From assembly GCF_040412425.1 (NCBI RefSeq), contig NC_089767.1, positions 4,277,448 through 4,341,447 of the forward strand: DNA of 64,000 nucleotides, in the 5' to 3' direction. The stretch is from Macrobrachium rosenbergii (taxonomy: Eukaryota > Arthropoda > Malacostraca > Decapoda > Palaemonidae). Below are positions 33,570 to 45,127 of the stretch, one piece after another. The position numbers were made by a program, and so were the translations under genes. Position 1 is the stretch's first letter. Each line of letters begins with the position of its first letter. The notes below the pieces were generated by a model. That model saw only the letters and a program-made list of their open reading frames with translations. It was not told the DNA's origin and searched no databases.

Positions 33570-36500
33570 CTATGGGGTAAATGTTTGTCAGTTGTTTGGA
33601 TTTTTCTTGCTTTTATTTAATGTTAACCACATATTATTACTTTCCTAGTACTGTATCTTCTACATTTACAAATTCCTCTGATGTACTGATTTAGGGATGA
33701 AGAAGCACATAAACCACTCCACAATGAAATGACACTATTCCAGAGTTGAAAATTTAGAACAAAGTTTCTATATATCAGTCATTCAATAATCCTCATTTTC
33801 CCTGTATCTACTGTATGTAGAATGGACTTACATACCTAAGAAAAAGCTGCACTTTTAATGGAAAAACTGCTTATATCTTTTCGTAGCATGGATCCTAATC
33901 GCTTCCAAATAAAATAATCTTAGAAGGTTAGTCTACAATCGCAACATTAGGATTATACACTAGAAATGTACTTGGATTATATGCTAGAAACATGCTGTAA
34001 TGTCCATATATCAATATGTAAGTCACTACTTGTAATGCAGTGTTCAATATAGTAAATTATCACTACCTACTCCATGTATACAAGTACTGAAATTTACAGA
34101 ATATACCAAAATACTAACCTGACAATATAATGTCTTTAGTTTCATTGAAATGTTGTTCAGCATACACTCTGTCATCTGTGCAGACAACAAACACTGGATT
34201 TGCGATGACAGAACGGTAATAATTTAACGCCTCTGCATAAAATAATGTTTCAGGTACCTTGCAGTGAAAGAATTTCTGTCAAAAAATTAGAGGTGATACA
34301 ATTACTGTCTATCACAAAAAGTTAGATCATAAACATACAATATGAAACATTTTAATGTTCAAGTTATGAATCCATAAAAACACCACCTTTATTTCTTTGT
34401 ATTCTACTGTTTTATCAGATCTAATAACAACAACACAGATATATAACCAACACCAAGCAGTGTAGAGTAAGATACCAAGGTTATTGAAATCTCACAACCC
34501 AGTTAGTAAGCAATGAGATAAGATTTCCTCAGTTTCAAAACCCATAATTTGATTAATAATTTATTGTCTGATTGCAGAAATGCATTTTTAAGCCATTAGT
34601 AATCAAAATTTCATCTAACTGCCACTTTTCTCTTGGTAAGCAATTTTAAAACTCACAATGGTACAATTAGAAATCAAACTCATGAAGCTGTAAGGGCTCC
34701 AGACTTTAATAAAAATGATAAGGATAAACTGATTACAATTTCCAGAGTCCTTACCTTGGAAAATTCTGGATAATCTCCTCGTCTAATGTGAAATCCAACG
34801 AAAGTAACATCTGACCCCCTAGAGGCTCGCACACTCTGCAGAAACAACGAAGCCTGTAAAACCCAAAAATTTTACCATGGCATTATTTAATTGATTCACT
34901 GCGCAATGTTCTAAGGTTAAGATAACTATATGCACATACACATGGAACAATTATGTCAAAGAAGACATAAAAATTGTAAATCCAACAGTGGCAATAAGGA
35001 TACAGTAGTAGATATGACTGACAACAGCAAAGACTGCTAAGTTAAACAACAATTATACTGTATAATATACTGTACTGTACAAACACACCACATTTATCTT
35101 ACACTGCAATATTCATTCTCCCTGTCAGTTCTGTATGGGATATTAACCTGCCTTCACTTTCTGAATATGTTTTTAACAGTTACGTGTTAAGTACTTTCAT
35201 TGTGGAGTAAAGTCTGCAGTGCTTGGGATTTCAACCCACCTGGGATGACCACTAATTTAGCTAAAGGGGCCTTATGAAATGCAGAATTTTACCAAATGTG
35301 TATCCTACAATGGTTTTCTTTTGACAGACCCCGTAAGGGGGTAGTGCCGTCAGAGCACCTCATGTACAGTAGGCATTACTTGAGGTTCTTTGTAATGTCC
35401 CTTTGGCCAACAGCTGCAATCCCTTTCATTCCTTTTACTGTACCTCCTTTCATATTCTTTCTTCCATCTTACTTTCCACCATCTTTTAACATTGTTTCAT
35501 AGTACAACGGTGAGGTTTTCCTTCTGTTACACCTTTGTAACCTTTTATTCTCAATTTTCCTTTCAGCTGAATGACCTCCTAGGTCCCAGTGCCTGGCCTT
35601 CAGCCTGAATTGTTTACTCTATTCTATTCTACATTGACAGATACACCTATATTACAAGATATTCAGCTCTTTGCCTTTAAAAATATCTGCACCCTATCCT
35701 TAACGTTTTTAACGTTTTTTTTTTTTACATTACCACAACACCTGTGATTCATGCAGGTAAGGAACACAGTTGCTTGAAAGTCTAACTTGTTATGTACTAC
35801 CAAGCCAAGATCTTCTTAATTACTTAGATTCTTAAAATTACTGCCCACAGGGGCTACACCCTTCTCAGACTGACCTGAAAGGCAATGAATTTATACTTCC
35901 AGTCTTATCAGCTTGGAACACATCTTCAGACACTAATGAAGTTCCTGTTCAGCTAGCCATTATTTACAGATAATTATCCACTGTCTCCCCTTTTCAGGGT
36001 CTGTTGAATATATTGTAATCTACAAAAAAAATTAAAAAATCAATTTGCATCAAGGTTTGCCTATTCAACTCACTCACTATTGTCAAAATGCCTCAGATAT
36101 TTAATTTTAGCAAATCTAACCATAGTCTGGATTACTTTTAAATAAATGACGTACATAATAACACTCGTCTATTATGTACAATGATTCAATAGTTTATTTT
36201 TCAAATTTTAGGCCCAATCACATGATTATTTCCTGCTTTCACTCAAGATATGTGAACAAACTAATTGAACAAACTAATTATCAAAATTTTATTCTTAGTC
36301 TATCAGGAAACAACTTGTCTCAAAATGTTGATATTCATACATACAAAGAAGTTTTCTAGAAGTTTTATTTCTGTTGTGGACACACTCTGGAATAATCTTC
36401 CTAATCAAATAACTGAATCTATGGAACTTCCAAAGCTCAAACTTTGTGTACGTGCTTTTTTGCCGAGTGGGAAGACATGAGCCTCACCTTATAGTTCATT

Positions 36501-39500
36501 GTTATTTGTCTTATTTATTTCACTTTGTTATTTACTTTGTCTGTAATTTCTTCCTTTATCCCATTGGAGTTACTAGAATGAGGAGTTGTCTTTCATTTGG
36601 ATTACTCATCCTGGCATCAAGTTCTGGACAACAGATGTCACATTCATTTTCTGGAATTGACAGGTTCTTAAGTTTTCTGTTGACATTCAAGACGAACAAG
36701 CAAACAGCATTTAAAGAGGAACCTATGCCTCCCTGTCTGAAAAAATGACCACCCTGTTTGATGTAGATAGCCTTCCCTGTTTACATGTTACTTTGCAGGA
36801 GACACAAGGTTTGTTTTTCAGTTGCACCAGACTTCATTCTGGAAGTATGCAAGAACTGCAATTAGTGTAGGGTTTCATGAATTTTGGCCATTTCTTACAA
36901 TAGCTTGAACACCTAGTCTGGATTTTTAGATCAGCTGAAAAAATGTTGGGCTAATAGTGGATATTCAAGAAACTACAGTTTTCTCTTTTTGTCTCAGGCA
37001 GGTTACTGCCGCTTCACAAAGCATCACCTTGTCTGACTGTGATAATGCCACTAATGAAAACTTGAGGCTGGCTGAATTTTGGCCAGCACCATAAGCGCTA
37101 AAATACCCTATTCCATAACAGCTTGTAGGGTCATCCTATTCTCTTTGGCCAAATAATTCATCTGAATGAACACATGCTTCAAAGATGCATTGTCCTTAAC
37201 CAACACAACTTGGCTTCTTTTCAACAGGTTGGTGTGCCTGTTACCTGGACTCTCACATCTTTTCTAACATAGTCCTGCTCCAATTCTTGATGCCTTGTTC
37301 CTCTTGGAGCCTTGTGTTTCTTTACAAATTTTTGTCCAGGTGGTGCCTTTTTTCTTCAGGTCCTTCTAACCATACCAGAGCACCAAAAGCTTAGTTCATC
37401 CCAACCAAGTTACTAACCATGCAATGTTAAAGTTTGTGACGAAGCAAATATAACTTTTTAAAAACAAAATAGATTTTTTTAATAGAAGCCCATTACTGTA
37501 CAGTACTGTACTTCACCCTAATTGCCCAACTCTCAAACACATGACACTGTTGCAGCTGGATTGGACAACTCGAAAAGTTTTTAATTCACTGCTGGAGACA
37601 TAAAAGACAATCAGCAGAGGCATCAGCTTAGCTACATGACCTGGTATTTTCTTCTACAAGTATACTGTGTATTGATACGTCTGGGATTTGCGCACCACAC
37701 AAGCATGCTATGTTGAAGTAATGAATTTGCTCTGAAAAAATAATATGTTTTTAACTATATTTTTTCAACTAAAATGCCAGTCTCTGTTAGAACATAACTG
37801 ACCTTTGGACTAAGTGCAATTCTAGTAATAAATTATTATTATTAGTATTATTTTTTACTAAATTTCTAATTAACATTTAGTATGATGAAGTCTGAGCACT
37901 TAATTAAAACTGTAAAACAAATAAGGAATTAAATTGCTGCAAAAGTAGTGCACATTCTCACCTTATTTCTGAGATGTTCATGTATTTGAAAATTTTGTCT
38001 TATCTTGCTATGATAGTCTGCCAACATCTTCATTCTGTTAGGATAACCTGCATAAATAAATCTGTCAGACAGTAAAAACATTATTCTTAAATTATTAAAA
38101 CCACATTGTTTCAAATCTACGGAAAGCTATAACAATACCACAGATAAAGACATTTTGAAGGATACTATTGATGTGTATCTGTTTATTACTTCTTCAAGGG
38201 AACAGATATCTTACTAAATTGCAAAACGAGCATCTCTTGAGAGACTGACAATGTTAATCATTCAGAAGCCAGTGAAGAGGAATGACAAGTTTGTATAACT
38301 GAATCTTTCAAGAAATCACAGATTTGGAAAGCTGGGACCTTTCTGGCACACAAAGAAAAATGTCCTGTTACCTGAGGTTCTCTGAGGGAAACACATATTA
38401 GTACTGAGTAAGGAGGACAGAAAGAAAATGAGATCTAGATTACATGAATGGTCATATGCAGGTATTAGTATGTACATTATTTCGAGAATTCTTTTGGCAA
38501 TTACTGTAATGACACTTTCTGTTCATTCCACTTCACAGAGCATAAAACAAAGAAGAGTCACACTAAAATAAGGAGTACTATATATATTGCTAACTTATAA
38601 GTATTCAGGAATATAAGAAGAAATATGAGCAAACAATGAAAAGTGTAACTAATAGTATATTTTGTACACTTCAATTATTATTAGCTATTCACATAAATAC
38701 AAATTTACAATCAGCAAGTAAAAAAAAGGACAATAATTAAGAGGCATAATTCAAGAGGTATTACACATTACAAGGAGTTTGAACACATAATTCCTGAACA
38801 GGTAAAGGAACTGATCTACCTTTCATGAACTGATATCTAAACCGTGGAGAAAATCCTCATTATGAATTTAGATGTAATATTCTAAAGGAGCTGGAGATGA
38901 GTCACAGAAGATATGGGTCCAGAAGGTTTCATAAACAATGCGACGATAATAATATACACTATAAAGGAAAAGAATGAACTGCTTGAGAATTCTATGACAG
39001 GTGTATCAGAAGAGTTTGAGATATATATTGGCAGATATCAAGGGTCTGCCATGACTGAGCCCATTGCTTTTAAGTTTTCTGTAAAAGAAAACTATTGTGC
39101 CGGCCTCACTTTTTCCGTCCGCCCTCAGATCTTAAAAACTACTGAGGTTAGAGGGCTGCAAATTGGTATGTTGATCATCCACCCTCCAATCATCAAATAT
39201 ACCAAATTGCAGCCCTCTAGCCTCAGTAGTTTTTATTTTATTTAAGGTTACATTTAGCTATAATCATGCTTCTGGCAACGATATAGGAAAGGCCACCACT
39301 GGCCCACGGTTAAAGTTTCATGGGCCGCAGCTCATACAGCATTATACCGAGACCACCGAAAGCTAGATCTATTTTCGATGGCCTTGATTACACATTGTAG
39401 TGGCTGCACAGAAAACTCGACTGTGCCAAGGAAACTTCGGCACATTTTTCACTTATCTGAGAAATGGATTAAGCTATAAAAAGTGCTAAATAAAAGGTCC

Positions 39501-42500
39501 CTGGGAGGAATTACCCTGCTTAAGGTTAAGATCGCTGGTTAGGCGTTAGAACCATGCTGGTCTACCATGCTGCTCTGAAGCCACCAGTGTAAGGAAACTC
39601 ATTCACAAGATGTAGATACATAACTGACCTCATTAGCAAACTTTAACCTATTTAAATACAGCCTGTAGGCCACAGAGTAGCTATAAGTGATCCGTTAACC
39701 ACATGGTTTGATGAACATGTTGGTGCAGATGCAAGTGACCTTGTAAGAGCAAGAATCCGTGAGATTTCTTTGTATGAAGCTGCTAAACATGGCAATTAAA
39801 CCAATGAAGCTGGGAAACATATGGGGCCCCACCCATACAAGAGGTGAAGGACACAGGAATGCAGACATGTTCATACATCACTGGGATGCCAATAAGGTAC
39901 AGGATCACACACAAGAATAAGATTCAATACAAATGAAAATAACATAAACACACATTGGTACAGGATTCAAATAGCACAAAAGTTTCACAATTTTAGAAAT
40001 GTAATAGTTATGAACCTAGTTCTATGGCATGTGTTTTTACTGCTAAGATAGCCCTGAGGTTTGTAGACTGCTTTTCTACACTTACAAAGCTGTTTATTTG
40101 GAGGAAACCAGTTCTTTCTCTGAAACCCATTGGGATTTGAACATTTACTGATGACTAATACAATTCCAGCTTCTAGGTTATTAAAAATTTCTCATATTTT
40201 GACGACTGGAAATTTCTAATGCTTTAGAACTGAAGTAACAAAAAAAGGGTACAGTATACACCAAGAGATCACTGAACCAGTAGTGTGTGAACAATAAAAC
40301 ATCAAACTTTTGGGTAGGGTCAAACCTGGCGATTTTCAAACTCCACTTACCCCTCTCTTAGAGAATTCCTTCAGATTTTTCTGTTATTTAGGAAAGAAAA
40401 TCCACTGAATTTTTGTTGCCATTTCTGTGAGGCTGACTAACTATTTGTTGTAAAATAATTGCACCAGCTACAGGTGCGTTGCCTATTTGTGGTAAAATGA
40501 TTGCACTAACTGGAGTTAATTATTTAATTCTTACTTTAATAGAAAAACCACATCTCTTTTATGCCTATTGATGGATGTGGTGAGGAGGGATATGGGTGAG
40601 GTGGGACTGGGGGGAAAAAGATGCAAGGAATAGAAATAGATGGAGAAAGTTGACTTGAGCGGCCGACCCTGTTACACAGTGGGATTAATGAGGTCAAAAG
40701 AAGAAGAAGAAGACGAAGATCTCTTTTATGCCTACTGCATCAAATCTAATAAATATCATGTCAGTACTGAAGAAATACATTACCTTCTAAAACATACAGG
40801 AGTTGATCGCGAGTCAACTCGTACTGATGAACAGCTTTCTTGATAGTTGGCAGCAAATGGCTCACCATATCATCGTTCAAGTAATCCGGGCTTACACTGA
40901 CAAGCACTCCCATGTCATATGCATCAGTAATTAGACTATTGGCTGGAAAATAAAAATTTTGACATGTAGGTGTCAAGATACATCATGCATGATCAATGTG
41001 GGATAATTTCACAAGGCAGTTTTTCTCAAACAAGAATCTTTCAATCATTACATGCTGCATTGAGTACACAGAAAAGATGAGGTCTTCAGTTACTGTATAT
41101 TAAATATGTTTCAAATTTTGTGGTAGTTTCCGATACAAAGAAGAATGAAGAGTTTGATGGTAACTTTTGAGGATACATTATACAAATTTTTATTAAATAC
41201 ATTCCTTTTAGAGGCATTTATTAAATATTCTGAGAAAATCCCCATCATAAAAGTTACACTAAATCAATGGTATAGTCACACAAATGTGACATGCCAGATT
41301 ACTGACACTAGAATGAATAAAAACAAGGAAAAAATCCACCAAAGTTTCTTCAGCTCAATCGAGTTTTCTGTACAGCTGGTACAGAGTATAATCAAGGCCA
41401 CCGAAAATAGATCTATCTTTCGGTGATCTCAGTATAATGCTGTATGACCCACAGCCCATGAAACTTTAACCACGGCCCTGTGGTGGCCTATCCTATATTG
41501 TTGCCAGAACCACAGTTATGGCTAACTTTAACCTTAAATAAAATAAAAACTACTGAGGCTAGAGTGCTGCAATTTGGTCTGTTTGATGACTGGAGGGTGG
41601 ATGATCAGCACAACAATTTGCAGCTCTCTAGCCTCAGTAGGTTTTAAGACCTGAGGGCGGACAGAAAAAATGAGGTTGGACAGACAAAGCCGGGACAATA
41701 TTCTTCTTTTACAGAAAGCTAAAACTAAACATAAAACAACAATACCAATGACCAGTGAAAGTAGTCAGAGAAGAAAAAACATGAAAAAAGTGAAAGACAG
41801 GGTTGTGATTGACCACTGAAAATGCAGGATATTTAAGGAACAGTAAAGGTGTTGTAAGAAAGCAAAGGGACGGACTTTGCACTCCTGAAAACTTAAAGGA
41901 AAATAATGGAGTGGATAAACTGTAATGAATCGAGAAGAAGAGCACCAATAACCATGTTTGGACTGATTAATTTGATTTGATGAATTAGGCTGTCAAGCCA
42001 AACACTGGACACTTTCAATCATTCAGCACTTTAGACAATGAAAAGAGGGAGTTAAGAGAGGCTGGACAGTAAAGTTGAAGAAAGGAAGTGGGAATGGAGG
42101 CAGAGTAAAAGTTTTTCACGTGGGTGCAACTAGGGGCCTAAGGGAGCCTTCAAACAGCATTTAGTAGTGCCTACAGCACACCAAGTGACATGCATTGATG
42201 GCCCTACACTTTACACAGACCCAGACGTGAAGGTCGAAACAGCACCAGAGATAACAAAGCAACATGGTGAAAAGGACAAAGCCAATCAGAAAAAAATATT
42301 TAGACGAGGGGCTAAGAGTTGGTGCGCATGAACTAGCATACGATGATGGAGGAGGAGAATGATTTTTCATTATTTTAAACACTTCTGAAAAGCAGCAACA
42401 AATTTCTGCACCCTGCAAAACAGGCTACCCTCGACCTAGCTGAACAGTTCAGAATTTACGTGCTCTCTGAAAGAAGGCTTTTTACTGGCCACTATTAAAC

Positions 42501-45054
42501 ACGCCGCAAGACCAAAGAAGGACCTAGTTACATCCCCCTTAACCACTAAAGAAAGCCTGGGAGTATTTTACAAAATGAATACAAAAATTTTTAAACCATT
42601 AACCTATGAACTCATTTTGTGTATATGAAAAACATAAAAGACAAAATACTGTATGTGCTCTTATCTTATCCATATATATCTAGAATTATACAACCCATCT
42701 TAAAGGCACTTAATCCTAGGGGAACATAAAAATTCTACCACTCACCAATCACAGGCAAAGTCAGATGAAGAGGTGACATAACCTTGGAGACTTTGCGGAA
42801 GATTTCTTCCGTGACTGCGACAGTGGCATTGAATCTTCCAGCAAATGTCAGGGCAGTGGCGTAACTGCAAAGACAGTTCCCCAGGCGTCCGACCGTTGAG
42901 AAGACCACAACGGGGAAGACAATGGTGGATGTGTTGGTAAAAACCTGTAATATAATGGACTGTTATTATGGCCACTGAATTCATCTCACTAACCCTGTAG
43001 GAGGGTAGTACCAGCAGTGCTCCTTATGTGATGCACTGCAGGCATTACTAAAGGGTGCTTTAGTAATGCCTTTAGCATCGCCTCTTCGACACCTAGCTGC
43101 ACCTACTTTATAGCCTTATACTTTATCTCCATTCCCACTTCCCTTCTTCAATTTTGCTGTCTATCTTCTCTAATTTTTACTTCTAGTGCAACTGTGGGAT
43201 TTTCTCCCGGTTCCAAATTCGGACCCTTGTACTGCATCCTCTTTATCTTGCTGTCCAACCACTCCAACTCCCTTTTCTCATTGTCTTATATCCAAAACGG
43301 TTGAAAGTGCCCCAACGCTTTGGCTTGACAGCCTAAATTTCAATGAATAAATTTAATTCATTTCACTAGGCACTGAAAGTCGTACAGACATTGCCCTGGA
43401 TTCTATCTTGAGATAACATGCATCTGTCTGAAACTGATAGACCAGTTTATAAAGCTACAGCAAGCAAAGTCCGATTATTATCTTTTGCTTCTAAGTTTAT
43501 ATATTTTGTTTTTGAAAAGTAACATTGATTATACTATTCAGTGCACCTTCCCACATTATTCAACCCCAGTGTATATGGCTCTGCCCCTAAAATGGAAGAC
43601 TGCAGTATCTGCAAAAATACAAAACTGAGAAAAATGGTAGATACTCCCTTGGCTTATTGCTGATTTTGCAGATACTCCCAATGGGACCCCTAAATACTCG
43701 TGGAAAGCATTGAAGAATCATTCTGACACTGCAGTAACCTGTGTATTAGTGTTTCACGAACCCAACAGGTGGCTTATCTCAATTTAGAAAATTTTGCAGA
43801 TACTGCAGTTTTCAATTTAAGGGCAGAGCTGCCGTCCTTACCGTATCATAATCTAAAAATTCTCTGTGGAAACTCAGAGACATTCCCACGCAATGGAGCC
43901 CTGATTCACTTGCTGACTCAGTGTTTGCTGCTAAGTTTCTTGATGGCTCGACCCTCTCGTATTTGTTCGTTTCCATGGTGTCGTCTAGAAGTAAAAGTCA
44001 AAATAAGAAAACGAATGAATTGAACTGAACTGTATATAGAATTTAGGCCAAAGACCAAGCGCTGGGGCCTAAGAGGTCATTCAACGCCGAAATGGAAATT
44101 GACAGTGAAAAGTTTGACGCGTGTAACAGGAGGAAAATCTCGCAGATGCACTATGAATCAATTGTTAGGGGAGGGTGGAAAGTAATGGGGAAGAAAGAGA
44201 ATATGAAAGGAGGTACAGTAAAAGGAACAAAAGTGGTTGCAGCTAGGGGCCGACGGCACACCGCAAAGAACCTTAAGTAATGCCTACAGTGCACCGCATG
44301 AGATGCACTGACGGCATCACCCCCCTACAGAGGTAAAAAGAAGCGGATTAAAAATGAAAAATAATTTAATCTGCAAAGATCAAAACGAGACCTATACTGA
44401 AGCACAACATAAACATGATTGCTCATATAACCAGCAAAAAATGGCATTACTGTGCTGTACATAAAAAAAAATGCTTCTTCAACACTGCTCTGTCTTCTGC
44501 ATGTTGCAAAGAGAACATGAAATATGAAAAACGTAAATAAAAAACATTAAAACACGAGACCTATTTAATTATTTTGTCATTTCCAGAGACCACGTGGCTT
44601 AACGTCCCACCCACGGTCCCTATGAGAAGCTTTCATGAACCGAGAGAGATTGATTGAAGAGATGTCTGTTCCTGAAATCGCTTGATAAGAAACGTTCATA
44701 TCGACTGATATAAATACACTTAACAACAAAGCAGGCATGCACAAGCACACACAAGCACGCAAACGCCGAAATTCACGACACGAACTTGAATGAGAAACTG
44801 TGGAGAACTTTCACTGGATTATTTAATATAACAACAAACAATACTATCCTGTAAACGAACATGTTCTCAGTCACGTTAAAATGGATACGTTTGTTATACA
44901 TTATTTTATTTTTCATACGGCTGTCATCAAAATGTCTTCTTTACAATAATGACGCTTTTTGCGACTATACAATTAATATAACCGTGTAGCGGCGATTTGT
45001 TTGTAAAACAAAATAGGGACATTTGTTTCCATTAAACTGAAATTATTTTCATCT

Positions 45055-45127
<73 letters not shown>

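Larger units (their letters stand above)
33570..42745 (-). other. Fucosyltransferase introns 3-7
   Basis: The introns between exons 3 and 8 hold a SINE (35327-35630), a possible LINE scrap near 36.27-36.48 kb, two copies of a fold-back repeat (39068-39455 and 41335-41715) and a diverged SINE (41985-42215). The segments 35635-36260, 36490-37960, 38048-39060, 39460-40780 and 40943-41330 show no feature I can support. Confidence 0.7.

Noticed and set aside
42742..42984. 80-codon minus-strand frame starting MNSVAII
   Set aside because: It crosses the splice acceptor and reads fucosyltransferase exon 3 in the wrong frame.
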